This document shows, piece after piece, positions 9,753 through 19,360 of a stretch of 64,000 nucleotides of DNA. This DNA comes from Ochrobactrum sp. BTU1 (GTDB lineage: Bacteria; Pseudomonadota; Alphaproteobacteria; Rhizobiales; Rhizobiaceae): NCBI GenBank assembly GCA_018798825.1, contig CP076354.1, positions 186,001 through 250,000 on the forward strand. Reading direction: 5' to 3'. The notes under the pieces are model-generated. The model searched no databases. It was not told the DNA's origin and saw only the letters and a list, made by a program, of their open reading frames with translations. The position numbers were made by a program, and so were the translations under genes. Each line of letters begins with the position of its first letter. Position 1 is the stretch's first letter.

Positions 9753-11423
9753 ATGTATCGTTATGATGAATTTGACCGCGACTTTGTTGCGGCCCGCGTT
9801 GCACAGTTCAAGGATCAGGTTGGGCGTCGCCTTTCTGGCGAATTGACGGAAGACCAGTTCAAGCCTTTGCGGCTGATGAACGGCCTTTATCTGCAATTAC
9901 ATGCCTATATGCTGCGTGTTGCGATCCCTTATGGCACATTGTCGAGCCGCCAGCTGCGCAGGCTTGGCTCCATTGCGCGGAATTATGATCGTGGCTTCGC
10001 ACATTTCACGACGCGTCAGAACATCCAGTACAACTGGCCAGCACTGAAAGACGTGCCGCAAATTCTCGAAGAGCTTGCGGGAGTCGAAATGCATGCGATA
10101 CAGACTTCAGGCAATTGCATTCGCAATGTGACGGCGGATCATTTTGCCGGCGCTGCACATGATGAAGTAGCCGATCCGCGCCCGCTGGCAGAAATTCTGC
10201 GGCAGTGGTCGTCGTTGCATCCGGAGTTTTCCTATCTCCCACGCAAGTTCAAGATTGCGATTGTCGGTTCTGAGCATGATCGTGCTGCCATTCAGGTGCA
10301 CGACATTGGCCTGCAGCTGAAAAAGAACGAAGCAGGCGAACTCGGTCTCGCCGTCTATATCGGTGGTGGTCAGGGGCGCACGCCGATGATTGCCAAGAAA
10401 ATCCGCGATTTCCTGCCGCTTGAGGACATGCTGACCTATGTGACGGCTATCGTCCGCGTCTATAATCTCTATGGACGCCGCGATAACAAATATAAGGCAC
10501 GCATCAAAATCCTCGTTCATGAAACTGGGGTCGAGCCGCTGGTGCAAGAGATCGATGCTGAGTGGGAACAGATCCGTTACGGTGATCTGAAACTGCCGCA
10601 GCGCGATATTGATGCGATTGAAAGTTACTTCCGGATGCCGGATCTGCCGCAGCGTCCCGAAGGGTGGGAAATTCTGGCGGTCACGCAGAAATCCGACGCT
10701 GATTTTGCGGCATGGATCAAGCGCAATGTTACGCCACACAAGAACCCGGATTATGCCGTTGTCACGATTTCGCTGAAACCCATTGGCGGGATCCCGGGTG
10801 ATGCCAGTGCGGAGCAGATGGAACTGGTGGCGGATATTGCCGAGACCTATTCTTTCGATGAAATCCGCGTCAGCCATGAGCAGAATCTGGTTCTGCCGCA
10901 TGTGGCCAAGGCCGACCTCCCGGCGGTCTATGATCTGCTTCAATCAGATGGTCTGGTTACGGCCAATGCCGGTCTGATTACCGACATCATCGCATGTCCC
11001 GGCCTTGACTATTGCGCGCTTGCCAATGCGCGCTCGATCCCGGTTGCGCAGCGCATTTCTGAGCGTTTCGGTGATCAGCAGCGCCAGCTTGAAATTGGCG
11101 ATCTCAAGATCAAGATTTCCGGCTGCATCAATGCCTGCGGTCATCACCATGTCGGCCATATCGGTATTCTTGGCGTCGAGAAAAAGGGCGAAGAGCTTTA
11201 CCAGATCACGCTTGGTGGTTCGGGTGACGAGCATTCGTCGATTGGCGACATCACCGGACGTGGATTTTCTTCTGAAGAAGTGGTCGATGCGATTGAAACC
11301 GTGGTCGATACCTATCTCGGTTTGCGCGCAAACAACGAAGAGACTTTCCTTGCTGCCTATCGCCGGGTGGGCATGGATCCGTTTAAACGCGCGCTTTATG
11401 GAGAAGTGAGCCGTGCGGCCTGA
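9753..11423 (+). CDS. cysI: Sulfite/nitrite reductase (siroheme, 4Fe-4S), CysI-like
   Basis: This 556-residue protein catalyses six-electron reduction of sulfite to sulfide. It contains two siroheme-reductase half domains and the four cluster ligands, CPGLDYC (about Cys415 and Cys421) and CINAC (about Cys457 and Cys461). RNVTADHFAGAAHDEVADPR lies in the first half. No flavoprotein subunit CysJ is nearby, and the length fits the ferredoxin-dependent type common in Rhizobiales. A GGAAG site precedes ATG. The neighbouring cysH and cysG make sulfite the likely substrate rather than nitrite. It overlaps cysH by 11 bp. Confidence 0.93.
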   Translation: MYRYDEFDRDFVAARVAQFKDQVGRRLSGELTEDQFKPLRLMNGLYLQLHAYMLRVAIPYGTLSSRQLRRLGSIARNYDRGFAHFTTRQNIQYNWPALKDVPQILEELAGVEMHAIQTSGNCIRNVTADHFAGAAHDEVADPRPLAEILRQWSSLHPEFSYLPRKFKIAIVGSEHDRAAIQVHDIGLQLKKNEAGELGLAVYIGGGQGRTPMIAKKIRDFLPLEDMLTYVTAIVRVYNLYGRRDNKYKARIKILVHETGVEPLVQEIDAEWEQIRYGDLKLPQRDIDAIESYFRMPDLPQRPEGWEILAVTQKSDADFAAWIKRNVTPHKNPDYAVVTISLKPIGGIPGDASAEQMELVADIAETYSFDEIRVSHEQNLVLPHVAKADLPAVYDLLQSDGLVTANAGLITDIIACPGLDYCALANARSIPVAQRISERFGDQQRQLEIGDLKIKISGCINACGHHHVGHIGILGVEKKGEELYQITLGGSGDEHSSIGDITGRGFSSEEVVDAIETVVDTYLGLRANNEETFLAAYRRVGMDPFKRALYGEVSRAA

Positions 11424-12180
11424 CCTTGATCCCAATTCAGATCTGAGTGCAGATCAGAGGGCGGAGGCGCAAGCCCGTCTTTTGGAGGGAAGCCATGGGG
11501 CTTCCTCTCCGCAAGAGGTGATTGCGCTCAGCACGCGCGAACTCTTTGATGGGGGAATTGCAGTCGTTTCATCATTCGGTGCTGAATCGGTTGTGCTGTT
11601 ACACATGATTTCCGAGATCGATCCGGCAACGCCGGTTCTGTTTCTCGACACGGGCAAGCATTTCCGCGCAACGCTCGATTATCGGCATGATCTCGTGGAT
11701 CGGTTGGGACTTCTCGATGTGCAGGATATATTGCCGCTTGTGGAAAACGTGAAAGCCGATGATCCTTTCGGCGCTTTGTCGATGACAGACAAGGACCGCT
11801 GTTGCTTCATTCGCAAGGTGGAACCGATGGCGCGCGCTGTCGCCCCCTATCGTGCGTGGATGACCGGCCGGAAGCAGTTTCAGGCTTCGACCCGTAATGC
11901 TTTGCCGGTTTTTGAATCGGTCGGCCCGCGTATTCGCATCAATCCGCTAGCGCATATGAGTGCGGAAGATTTGCGTGCCTATGCGCGTGTGCACGATCTC
12001 CCCGTCCACCCGCTGACAGAGCAGGGCTATCGATCAATCGGCTGTATGCCCTGCACACGACCGGTCGGCGATGACGAAGATCAGCGAGCCGGACGTTGGG
12101 CCGGATCGGAAAAGACCGAATGCGGCATCCATCTGACGGGCCTTGCCGATAGCCTAAAGCGCATACCGAAAAGTGTGTAG
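11413..12180 (+). CDS. cysH: Adenylylsulfate (APS/PAPS) reductase CysH
   Basis: This 255-residue cytosolic enzyme reduces activated sulfate to sulfite with thioredoxin. It has the ATP-pyrophosphatase-like fold (VVSSFGAESVVLLHM, LFLDTGKHF) and the cluster signature CC (about 130-131) plus CMPC (about 210-213), which identifies a 4Fe-4S APS reductase rather than the cluster-free PAPS type. The catalytic Cys is in the C-terminal EKTECGIH. It starts at GTG 11413 (GGAGAAG upstream), inside the 3' end of cysI. Its last codons and TAG stop lie within a palindromic repeat (12159-12202). Confidence 0.94.
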   Translation: MRPDLDPNSDLSADQRAEAQARLLEGSHGASSPQEVIALSTRELFDGGIAVVSSFGAESVVLLHMISEIDPATPVLFLDTGKHFRATLDYRHDLVDRLGLLDVQDILPLVENVKADDPFGALSMTDKDRCCFIRKVEPMARAVAPYRAWMTGRKQFQASTRNALPVFESVGPRIRINPLAHMSAEDLRAYARVHDLPVHPLTEQGYRSIGCMPCTRPVGDDEDQRAGRWAGSEKTECGIHLTGLADSLKRIPKSV

Positions 12181-12202
12181 CGGTTTTCGGGTAAGATGCG
12201 CG
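12159..12202. repeat. Palindromic repeat overlapping the 3' end of cysH
   Basis: GCGCATACCGAAAAGTGTGT...GGTTTTCGGGTAAGATGCGCG is a copy of the GCGCATCCCGAAAAGTGTGAA family. It encodes the last residues of CysH (RIPKSV) and its TAG stop at 12178-12180. It probably also separates cysH from the DUF934 gene as a hairpin in the transcript. Confidence 0.75.
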
Positions 12203-12236
12203 TGAAAAAAAGTAATATAGGGGTTTAGGACCAGAA

Positions 12237-12764
12237 ATGAGTGAGACAACAGCTGAAACGAAGCTCTGGTCTGAGCAAGGCTTTCGTGAAGACGACTATA
12301 TTTTTGCCGACGATCTGGAAATCGCGGGGGATGCGCCCGCAATCATCATCCCTTTGGCCGTCTGGCTGGGACTTGATGAGGAGAAACGCCGCTCTTCCAA
12401 TCGCCGTATCGGTGTGTCGGTAACACCGGGTGAGAAGATCGAGCCACTGCTTGATCATCTGGCAGGCTTGCCGGTCATTGCCTTAGAGTTTCCGGCCTTC
12501 AATGATGGCCGCTCTTATTCAAAAGCAGAAGTTCTGCGTCGTGCAGGTTTTGAGGGCGAATTGCGTGCAACGGGCGATGTGCTGATCGATCAGGCGGCTC
12601 TTATGCTGCGCACTGGTTTTGACAGCCTTCAGGTGACAAACAAGGTCGCTCAAAGCCGCCTTGGCGAACAGCGTCTCGTGGATACGCCCGGATATTATCA
12701 GCCCGGCCGTGGCTCGGTGCAGCAGGAAGGTGGGTTTGCCTGGCGTCGGGTAAAGGCAGGCTAA
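12237..12764 (+). CDS. DUF934 protein of the sulfite reductase cluster
   Basis: This 175-residue protein matches DUF934, a family that travels with cysI/cysH in alpha- and betaproteobacteria and is often called a putative oxidoreductase. Conserved stretches are PLAVWLGLDEE, FPAFNDGRSYSKAEVLR and DVLIDQAALMLRTGFDS. No cofactor-binding motif is obvious, so the role in sulfite reduction is inferred from context only. AGGA precedes ATG 12237. The gene is cut off from cysH only by the palindromic repeat. Confidence 0.87.
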   Translation: MSETTAETKLWSEQGFREDDYIFADDLEIAGDAPAIIIPLAVWLGLDEEKRRSSNRRIGVSVTPGEKIEPLLDHLAGLPVIALEFPAFNDGRSYSKAEVLRRAGFEGELRATGDVLIDQAALMLRTGFDSLQVTNKVAQSRLGEQRLVDTPGYYQPGRGSVQQEGGFAWRRVKAG

Positions 12765-12826
12765 TTCTTAGCAATCACCTTTTTGTGGTTTTGCTTGTTC
12801 GCTTGATGGGGTAGATACGCGTCAAA

Positions 12827-12923
12827 GCATTTCCAGCAAAAGTGCGAAGCGGTTTTGCGTCGGATAATGCGTCACAAAAAAAGATAGAGCGGTCAAAGGT
12901 TTCATAGTGACCCGAACCGCTCT
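12827..12923. repeat. Bru-RS-like palindromic repeat
   Basis: The unit starts GCATTTCCAGCAAAAGTGCG and ends GAACCGCTCT. It shares the core CAGCAAAAGTGCGAAGCGGT and the second half (AAGATAGAGCGGT...CGAACCGCTCT) with the 105-bp element at 181-285. Confidence 0.7.
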
Positions 12924-12940
12924 GGATTTGGAGACGAGAC

Positions 12941-13234
12941 GTGATCCGCCACATTGTTTTCTTCAGCGTCAAGCCAGATCAGGACATCGATGTCGTCCGC
13001 AAGGGCTTGGAGCAGTTGGGCACCATTCCTTATTCTGACGTGTTTGAAGTTCTGCCGAACTCCAAGGTCGACCCGATGGGCAACGCGATTGATCTTGTTG
13101 TCTATGCGGAGTTCAAGGATGAAGAAGCGCTTTTCGCTTACAAAAACCATCCGACCTATGACGCATCCACGCAATATGTGCGTCCTATGCGTGAGCTGCG
13201 CTTCTCCGCTGATGTCGTGACCGACAAGGGCTGA
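12941..13234 (+). CDS. Dabb (stress-responsive alpha/beta-barrel) protein
   Basis: This 97-residue single-domain protein opens with IRHIVFFSVK, the classic Dabb N-terminus, and contains DLVVYAEFKDEEALFAYKNHPTY, the second conserved strand-helix of these ferredoxin-fold dimers. Family members are small and mostly of unknown function. The start is GTG 12941, with GAGACGAGAC directly before it. It follows a palindromic repeat and converges with ogt (one base between the genes). Confidence 0.85.
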   Translation: MIRHIVFFSVKPDQDIDVVRKGLEQLGTIPYSDVFEVLPNSKVDPMGNAIDLVVYAEFKDEEALFAYKNHPTYDASTQYVRPMRELRFSADVVTDKG

Positions 13235-13810
13235 TTATTCAGCCTCTGGTCGTGCCTGCAAAGGCAGGCCGCCGAACAAATCCGGCTCTAGCGATGTTTT
13301 CGCGCGTTCGATGTTGAGCAGGCGTAGCTTGGTCGCCGTGCCACCCGCAGCCGAAAAACCGCCAACCTTGCCATTGGAGCCCAAAACCCGATGGCAGGGG
13401 ACAATGATCGGAAACGGATTTTTGCCAAGCGCGTAGCCCACTGCCTGAGAAAGACTGACATCGCCAAGCCTGCGCGCGATTGCGCCATAAGTGATGGTCT
13501 CGCCCGCTTTCAACTCGAGAAGGATTTCATAGACCTGTCTGTTGAGGTCTGGTACCGAATCAAGCGCCAGCGGTGTTTGCGAGAAATCCGGATCGCCACC
13601 ATCAAGCAGCACGCGAACCTTGTCTATCGCTTCGCTGACATAGGTGGGTGGGTTCAATGCTTCCGTGTCCGAAAAGCGTGACTGAAGCCGATAGCGCGTT
13701 TCGTTTTCGTCGGCATCACCAATCTCCACGCCGATAATTTTACCGGCATGCCAGGCGATCCCGCAGGGGCCAATAGCTGTGTCGAAAGTGCTGATGCCGG
13801 TCGAATCCAT
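13235..13810 (-). CDS. ogt: Methylated-DNA-protein cysteine methyltransferase
   Basis: The 191-residue protein repairs O6-alkylguanine by transferring the alkyl group to its own cysteine. The acceptor motif IVPCHRV is at about residues 136-142 (Cys139), preceded by the helix-turn-helix region TYGAIARRLG and followed by NGKVGGFSAAGG. There is no Ada N-terminal domain, so this is the Ogt/AGT form. ATG 13810 (MDSTGIST) was chosen by family length; upstream in-frame ATGs exist, up to 13939, and no strong ribosome site decides the start. Confidence 0.92.
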   Translation of the reverse strand: MDSTGISTFDTAIGPCGIAWHAGKIIGVEIGDADENETRYRLQSRFSDTEALNPPTYVSEAIDKVRVLLDGGDPDFSQTPLALDSVPDLNRQVYEILLELKAGETITYGAIARRLGDVSLSQAVGYALGKNPFPIIVPCHRVLGSNGKVGGFSAAGGTATKLRLLNIERAKTSLEPDLFGGLPLQARPEAE

Positions 13811-14025
13811 GAGCGGTAATATAGCACCATCTTCGCGGCTTTGCGGCAACGACTCTGTGATCAGTCGCAACAATTGCAGCGAAATGGTTGAAGAACGGCG
13901 AAAATAGTGATTGTGTGAGAACAACCCGCCATGGAACATGACAGCTGGTCATGTCTTCAAATGGCCAAATGATTGAGAGATATCTTCCGTCGCGTATTTG
14001 ATGTGATCGGAACGAGGAAATTTAG

Positions 14026-14271
14026 ATGGACGATTACGAACGCTATGCCACAGGGCTGATGATCGTTTTTGGTGCGCTGATTGTCGGTGCGCTGATGGCG
14101 GCCAATCTTTACCACGGCGACAAGCCCGGTTTCCTTTTCGCGCTGGGTGCGGCGGTGGTGGGCTGGTTCTCTGCTTTTGCCGTGCTTTTCGACAAGCCGC
14201 GCGTTTATGGCGTGATGATCGCTGTAGCCATCGGCCTGGTCGCAGCTTCGATCGGCGCTTTCGTAACCTGA
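14026..14271 (+). CDS. Small membrane protein, unknown function
   Basis: This 81-residue protein is predicted to have three membrane helices (about residues 8-28, 36-54 and 61-80), with short charged loops containing YHGDKPG and DKPRVYG. A GAGGAAAT ribosome site lies before ATG, and a strong terminator follows 24 bp after the stop, so it is a real single-gene unit. I do not recognise a named family. Confidence 0.75.
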   Translation: MDDYERYATGLMIVFGALIVGALMAANLYHGDKPGFLFALGAAVVGWFSAFAVLFDKPRVYGVMIAVAIGLVAASIGAFVT

Positions 14272-14294
14272 TTTTCGCGACATATCGTTATGAA

Positions 14295-14322
14295 AAAGCC
14301 CCGGATTTCCGGGGCTTTATTA
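14295..14322 (+). terminator. Rho-independent terminator
   Basis: AAAGCCCCGG (14295-14304) pairs with CCGGGGCTTT (14309-14318) around a 4-nt loop, followed by ATTATTTTATT. It ends the small membrane protein gene. Confidence 0.88.
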
Positions 14323-14329
14323 TTTTATT

Positions 14330-14374
14330 GCATGTCTTCATCCCAAAACCGGTATCACCGTTTGGGAGACATGC
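14330..14374. repeat. GCATGTCT...AGACATGC palindromic repeat
   Basis: GCATGTCTTCATCCCAAAAC and GTTTGGGAGACATGC form an almost complete palindrome that ends one base before the BA14K stop codon. Related elements are at 35069 and 36243. Confidence 0.65.
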
Positions 14375-14375
14375 T

Positions 14376-14804
14376 TTAAATATAGGGCGAATAGCACTGG
14401 CGACGTGGGCCGTAATTGGGCTGGAACGTATTGTCGTAAGCACGATATGACCGATAACGGTTATAGCACCAGCGTACATGCGCATTGCCACCGCCGCGAT
14501 ATATCGGGGCAGGGCGATAACGCGGTGGGTGATGACGATAGCGTGGTGGTGGCCCCCAATTCCGGTAGTGCGGCCTGTAGTGCCTATAGCCATCGCGATA
14601 TCGTGGATGATGGTGACGCCAGCCACGTCTGTCTCCACGATAGTCGTAATATTGAACATTTTCGACCGGTGCCTGTGCACCATGGCTGACGGCGGGGGCT
14701 ATCAGTGCTGCCGGTTGCGCTGCATTGGCGCTAGCGGTTATGGCAGGTACGCCTATGCCAAGTGACAGACACGCTGCGAAGAAGGAAGATGCAAATCTCT
14801 TCAT
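14376..14804 (-). CDS. BA14K-family secreted protein
   Basis: This 142-residue protein has a clear signal peptide ([19 protein letters not shown], cleavage near ASANAAQ), then a His/Arg/Tyr/Pro-rich low-complexity region (about 60-105), and ends with the BA14K domain ([20 protein letters not shown] and GPRRQC). BA14K is a Brucella immunoreactive 14-kDa family said to have lectin-like properties; its physiological role is unclear. The domain strongly supports a Brucellaceae/Rhizobiales origin. The gene is a single unit on the minus strand. Confidence 0.88.
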   Translation of the reverse strand: MKRFASSFFAACLSLGIGVPAITASANAAQPAALIAPAVSHGAQAPVENVQYYDYRGDRRGWRHHHPRYRDGYRHYRPHYRNWGPPPRYRHHPPRYRPAPIYRGGGNAHVRWCYNRYRSYRAYDNTFQPNYGPRRQCYSPYI

Positions 14805-14962
14805 TGGTTTCTCCCTAAAATAGTGGCTTTGTTATCAACGTCCCTGAGGCGATTTTGATCCCGCATTGTGGCGGGTAGGTGGCTGGGAAAACTCACTTTT
14901 TCTTCGCGCTAGCAACAGTTGGGTGAAGGCGCGAACAGCGATCGAAATTACTCTATCAGAAT

Positions 14963-14986
14963 TGACATAAAGATATGTTTATGTCA
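14963..14986. promoter_or_regulatory. Candidate SahR/ArsR-type operator upstream of metH
   Basis: Arms TGACATAAA (14963-14971) and TTTATGTCA (14978-14986) are perfect inverted repeats around GATATG. The ATAAAGATAT core resembles, as I recall it, the operator of SahR, the ArsR-family S-adenosylhomocysteine-responsive regulator of methionine genes in Proteobacteria. It lies about 255 bp before metH, within the 436-bp non-coding stretch 14805-15240. The rest of that stretch holds a palindromic repeat and no gene. Confidence 0.55.
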
Positions 14987-15117
14987 TTAAGCGGGTCTTG
15001 TGCGCTACGCGTTCGCTAAGAGCGATCAAACGTGCGCTCAATAAGGCAATCTGCGCATCGCATTATCAGAAAATCCTTTGCGGATTTCGGGCGGTGCTGT
15101 AGCGATGAAGCGTATTG

Positions 15118-15219
15118 GAGCACATCCCGAAAAGTGTGAAACGGTTTTCGGAACAAGATGTGCGTTGAACAAATAGATAGAGCATTTCCAACGACCCGAA
15201 ATAAACTGGGAATGCTCTA
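15118..15219. repeat. Bru-RS-like palindromic repeat upstream of metH
   Basis: Begins GAGCACATCCCGAAAAGTGT and ends GGGAATGCTCTA. The first half belongs to the CCCGAAAAGTGTGAA family and the second half ends in the GCTCTA tip. It sits about 20 bp before the metH start, so it will be part of the metH leader if transcription starts at the upstream operator. Confidence 0.7.
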
Positions 15220-15240
15220 TAATACAGGCGGTAATCCCCT

Positions 15241-18200
15241 ATGACGTCTTCCCTCGATAATCTTTTTGGTTCAACGGCAGCAAAGCCGGACGGTTCGGAA
15301 GTGCTTGCAGCACTGACCAAAGCCGCAAGTGAGCGCATTCTGATTCTCGACGGGGCCATGGGTACGCAGATTCAGGGCCTGGGCTTTCACGAAGAGCATT
15401 TTCGCGGCGAGCGTTTCGGTTCCTGCGATTGCCAGCTTCAGGGCAACAACGACCTTTTGACGCTCACCCAGCCAAAGGCGATTGAAGAAATTCATTATGC
15501 CTATGCTATAGCCGGGGCCGACATTCTCGAAACCAACACATTCTCATCGACGACCATCGCGCAGGCCGATTACGGTATGGAAGATGCCGTCTATGAGCTG
15601 AACCGTGATGGCGCGCGCCTAGCCCGTCGCGCAGCAATCCGTGCGCAACAGAAAGATGGTCGCCGCCGCTTTGTTGCAGGTGCGTTGGGGCCAACAAACC
15701 GTACCGCTTCGCTGTCGCCGGATGTCAACAATCCCGGTTATCGTGCCGTCACTTTTGACGATCTGCGTATTGCCTATGCCGATCAGATCCGTGGGCTGAT
15801 CGATGGTGGCTCCGACATTATTCTCATTGAGACGATCTTCGATACGCTGAACGCCAAGGCAGCTGTCTTTGCGGCTGAAGAAGTGTTCATTGAGAAGGGC
15901 GTGCATCTGCCGGTGATGATTTCCGGCACGATCACCGATCTTTCGGGCCGCACGCTTTCTGGTCAGACGCCAACGGCGTTCTGGTATTCGCTGCGCCATG
16001 CCAAGCCTTTCACCATCGGGCTCAATTGCGCGCTCGGTGCCAATGCAATGCGCGAACATCTCGCGGAAATCGCTGGCATTGCCGATACATTTGTCTGCGC
16101 CTATCCGAATGCTGGCCTGCCAAACGAGTTCGGCCAGTATGACGAAAGCCCAGAAGCTATGGCAGCCCAAATCGAGGATTTTGCACGCGAAGGCCTCGTT
16201 AATGTGGTGGGTGGCTGCTGTGGTTCGACGCCTGATCATATCCGTGCAATAGCCGCTGCTGTCGCCAAGCATCCACCGCGCAAGCCGGTCAAGGTGCCGC
16301 CGCTGATGCGTCTGTCGGGCCTCGAGCCATTCACGCTGACCAAGGATATTCCTTTCGTCAATGTCGGCGAGCGGACGAACGTTACCGGCTCCGCCCGTTT
16401 CCGTAAGCTCATTAAGGCTGGCGATTATTCGACAGCGCTTGATGTGGCGCGTGATCAGGTGGAAAACGGCGCACAGATCATCGACATCAACATGGATGAA
16501 GGTCTGATCGACAGCCAGAAGATCATGGTTGAATATCTCAACCTGATCGCGGCAGAGCCGGATATCGCGCGCGTTCCGGTAATGATCGACAGCTCCAAGT
16601 GGGACGTGATCGAAGCTGGCCTGAAATGCGTTCAGGGCAAGCCGATCGTCAACTCGATTTCGCTGAAAGAAGGCGAAGAAGCCTTCCTGCATCATGCGCG
16701 TCTGGTGCGTGCCTATGGTGCTGCAGTTGTCATCATGGCATTTGACGAAACGGGACAGGCCGACACGGAAGAGCGCAAGGTCGAAATTTGTACCCGCGCT
16801 TACAAGATTCTGACCGAGCAGGTTGGCTTCCCGCCGGAAGACATCATCTTCGATCCGAATGTCTTTGCGGTCGCGACCGGCATTGACGAGCATAATAATT
16901 ACGGTGTCGATTTCATCGAAGCGACGCGCAAGATCACCGAAACACTGCCGCACGTCCATATTTCGGGCGGGGTATCAAACCTGTCCTTCTCGTTCCGCGG
17001 TAATGAGCCGGTGCGCGAAGCGATGCACGCTGTCTTCCTTTATCATGCCATTCAGGTTGGTATGGATATGGGTATCGTCAATGCCGGCCAGCTGGCGGTC
17101 TATGACACGATTGATCCAGAACTGCGTGAAGCCTGCGAAGATGTGGTGCTGAACCGTCGCGATGATGCGACCGAACGGCTGCTCGAAATTGCAGAACGTT
17201 TCCGTGACAGCGGCACCAAGGAAGCCAAGGCGCAGGATTTGAGCTGGCGCGAATGGCCGGTTGAAAAGCGGCTTTCCCATGCGCTGGTCAACGGCATTAC
17301 TGAATATATTGAAGCAGATACCGAAGAAGCGCGTCAGGCGGCTGCGCGCCCACTGCATGTTATCGAAGGTCCGCTGATGGCTGGTATGAATGTCGTGGGT
17401 GATCTGTTCGGCTCGGGTAAGATGTTTCTGCCGCAGGTGGTCAAGTCCGCCCGCGTGATGAAGCAGGCTGTTGCTGTGCTTCTGCCTTACATGGAAGAAG
17501 AAAAGCGCCTGAATGGCGGTGAAGGTCGCCAGAGTGCCGGTAAGGTGCTGATGGCCACTGTGAAGGGCGACGTGCACGACATCGGCAAGAACATTGTCGG
17601 CGTGGTTCTCGCCTGTAACAATTACGAGATCATCGATCTTGGCGTGATGGTGCCAACACAGAAAATTCTCGATACGGCTCGCGCTGAAAATGTCGATGTG
17701 ATTGGTCTTTCAGGACTCATCACGCCATCGCTCGATGAGATGGTGCATGTGGCGGCTGAAATGGAGCGCGAAGGCTTCAACGTGCCGCTGCTGATCGGTG
17801 GCGCTACGACCAGCCGCGTGCATACTGCCGTGAAAATCCATCCGCGTTATGAGCAGGGACAGGCGGTCTACGTGATCGATGCCAGCCGTGCGGTAGGTGT
17901 TGTTTCCAATCTGTTGTCGCCTGAAAACAAGGGCGCTTATGTCGAGGGCATCCGTGAGGAATATGCCAAAGTTGCGGCAGCTCACGCCCGCAATGAGGCA
18001 GAAAAGAAGCGCCTGCCACTGGCACGTGCGCGCGAAAACGCGCACAAGCTCGACTGGGACGCCTACACACCGCCCAAGCCGACATTCCTTGGCACCAAAA
18101 CATTCGAGAACTACGATCTCGCAGAGATTGCTCGCTATATCGACTGGACGCCATTCTTCCAGACATGGGAGATGAAGGGCCGTTATCCGGCTATTCTCGA

Positions 18201-19023
18201 AGATGAGAAGCAGGGTGAGGCAGCGCGTCAGCTTTGGGCGGATGCGCAGGCTATGCTCGCAAAGATCATTGACGAGAAGTGGTTTGCACCGCGTGGCATA
18301 ATCGGTTTCTGGCCTGCCAATACGGTGGGCGACGATATTCGTCTCTTTACCGATGAAAGCCGCAAGGAAGAACTCGCAACCTTCTTCACGCTGCGTCAGC
18401 AATTGTCAAAACGTGATGGTCGTCCGAATGTCGCTATGTCCGATTTTGTTGCACCCGCCGATAGCGGCAAGCAGGACTATGTCGGTGGCTTCGTCGTCAC
18501 GGCGGGTATTGAGGAAGTGGCAATTGCCGAACGTTTCGAGCGGGCCAATGACGATTACTCGTCCATTCTCGTGAAGGCACTGGCTGACCGCTTCGCGGAA
18601 GCCTTTGCCGAACTGATGCATCAGCGCGTTCGCAACGAGTTCTGGGGCTATGCGCCGGGTGAAGATCTGTCGAATGATGATCTGATCCACGAGCGTTATG
18701 CGGGTATCCGTCCGGCACCGGGTTATCCGGCGCAGCCTGACCACACCGAAAAGAAGACCTTGTTCGAGCTGCTGGATGCCACAGCGCAAACCGGCGTCGA
18801 ACTGACGGAAAGCTATTCCATGTGGCCGGGTTCGTCCGTGTCGGGCCTCTATATCGGCCATCCGGAAAGCTATTATTTCGGCGTTGCCAAGGTAGAACGT
18901 GATCAGGTCGAAGATTACGCGAACCGCAAGGGCATGAGCGTTGAGGAGGTCGAGCGCTGGCTTGGGCCGATCCTCAACTACATTCCCGGTCAGGCACCGG
19001 AGCCGGTTGAAGCTGCTGCATAA
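15241..19023 (+). CDS. metH: Cobalamin-dependent methionine synthase
   Basis: This 1260-residue protein transfers a methyl group from methyltetrahydrofolate via cobalamin to homocysteine. Domains in order: homocysteine-binding barrel (1-350; zinc ligands include Cys325/326 in GGCCGS), pterin-binding barrel (about 360-640; [16 protein letters not shown]), cobalamin-binding domain with the base-off motif DVHDIGKN (Asp777, His779, Gly782), and the C-terminal SAM-dependent activation domain ([20 protein letters not shown]). All four domains are intact. It has its own terminator and an upstream candidate SahR site. The neighbouring cys genes supply the reduced sulfur for this pathway. Confidence 0.98.
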   Translation: MTSSLDNLFGSTAAKPDGSEVLAALTKAASERILILDGAMGTQIQGLGFHEEHFRGERFGSCDCQLQGNNDLLTLTQPKAIEEIHYAYAIAGADILETNTFSSTTIAQADYGMEDAVYELNRDGARLARRAAIRAQQKDGRRRFVAGALGPTNRTASLSPDVNNPGYRAVTFDDLRIAYADQIRGLIDGGSDIILIETIFDTLNAKAAVFAAEEVFIEKGVHLPVMISGTITDLSGRTLSGQTPTAFWYSLRHAKPFTIGLNCALGANAMREHLAEIAGIADTFVCAYPNAGLPNEFGQYDESPEAMAAQIEDFAREGLVNVVGGCCGSTPDHIRAIAAAVAKHPPRKPVKVPPLMRLSGLEPFTLTKDIPFVNVGERTNVTGSARFRKLIKAGDYSTALDVARDQVENGAQIIDINMDEGLIDSQKIMVEYLNLIAAEPDIARVPVMIDSSKWDVIEAGLKCVQGKPIVNSISLKEGEEAFLHHARLVRAYGAAVVIMAFDETGQADTEERKVEICTRAYKILTEQVGFPPEDIIFDPNVFAVATGIDEHNNYGVDFIEATRKITETLPHVHISGGVSNLSFSFRGNEPVREAMHAVFLYHAIQVGMDMGIVNAGQLAVYDTIDPELREACEDVVLNRRDDATERLLEIAERFRDSGTKEAKAQDLSWREWPVEKRLSHALVNGITEYIEADTEEARQAAARPLHVIEGPLMAGMNVVGDLFGSGKMFLPQVVKSARVMKQAVAVLLPYMEEEKRLNGGEGRQSAGKVLMATVKGDVHDIGKNIVGVVLACNNYEIIDLGVMVPTQKILDTARAENVDVIGLSGLITPSLDEMVHVAAEMEREGFNVPLLIGGATTSRVHTAVKIHPRYEQGQAVYVIDASRAVGVVSNLLSPENKGAYVEGIREEYAKVAAAHARNEAEKKRLPLARARENAHKLDWDAYTPPKPTFLGTKTFENYDLAEIARYIDWTPFFQTWEMKGRYPAILEDEKQGEAARQLWADAQAMLAKIIDEKWFAPRGIIGFWPANTVGDDIRLFTDESRKEELATFFTLRQQLSKRDGRPNVAMSDFVAPADSGKQDYVGGFVVTAGIEEVAIAERFERANDDYSSILVKALADRFAEAFAELMHQRVRNEFWGYAPGEDLSNDDLIHERYAGIRPAPGYPAQPDHTEKKTLFELLDATAQTGVELTESYSMWPGSSVSGLYIGHPESYYFGVAKVERDQVEDYANRKGMSVEEVERWLGPILNYIPGQAPEPVEAAA

Positions 19024-19045
19024 ATAGTTGCTAAATTACGCTCAT

Positions 19046-19080
19046 ATAAAAGCCCCGCATTGCGGGGCTTTTATACTTAA
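19046..19080 (+). terminator. Rho-independent terminator of metH
   Basis: ATAAAAGCCCCGC (19046-19058) pairs with GCGGGGCTTTTAT (19062-19074), a 13-bp stem with a 3-nt loop. The following sequence to 19360 is AT-rich and holds the babR promoter region; no gene is seen in it. Confidence 0.9.
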
Positions 19081-19360
19081 TTTACTAAAATTATATTCAT
19101 TATGAATAAGTATGTGTTTTGTAAAAAGGCCGGATTATCCTGAAATCATTATCGGTGGATGCCCCTGGAATCATGTGTTATGTAATACAGGTGGCTCACG
19201 GTTTGGTGGTCGATGATTTGAATTCCCGGATTCCGGCGCCATAGAATCCTTCAAAGTTTATATTTGTTTTTCTGGCAATGTACTGATGCCGGAGTGTGCC
19301 TGATTGCTGCGTTTTTCAGAGTAAATATTGCTTCATAGGAACAATGTTGGGATTTATGCA

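Noticed and set aside
15619..16959. 446-codon open frame opposite metH
   Set aside because: Antisense to the conserved pterin and homocysteine domains of metH, no independent support.
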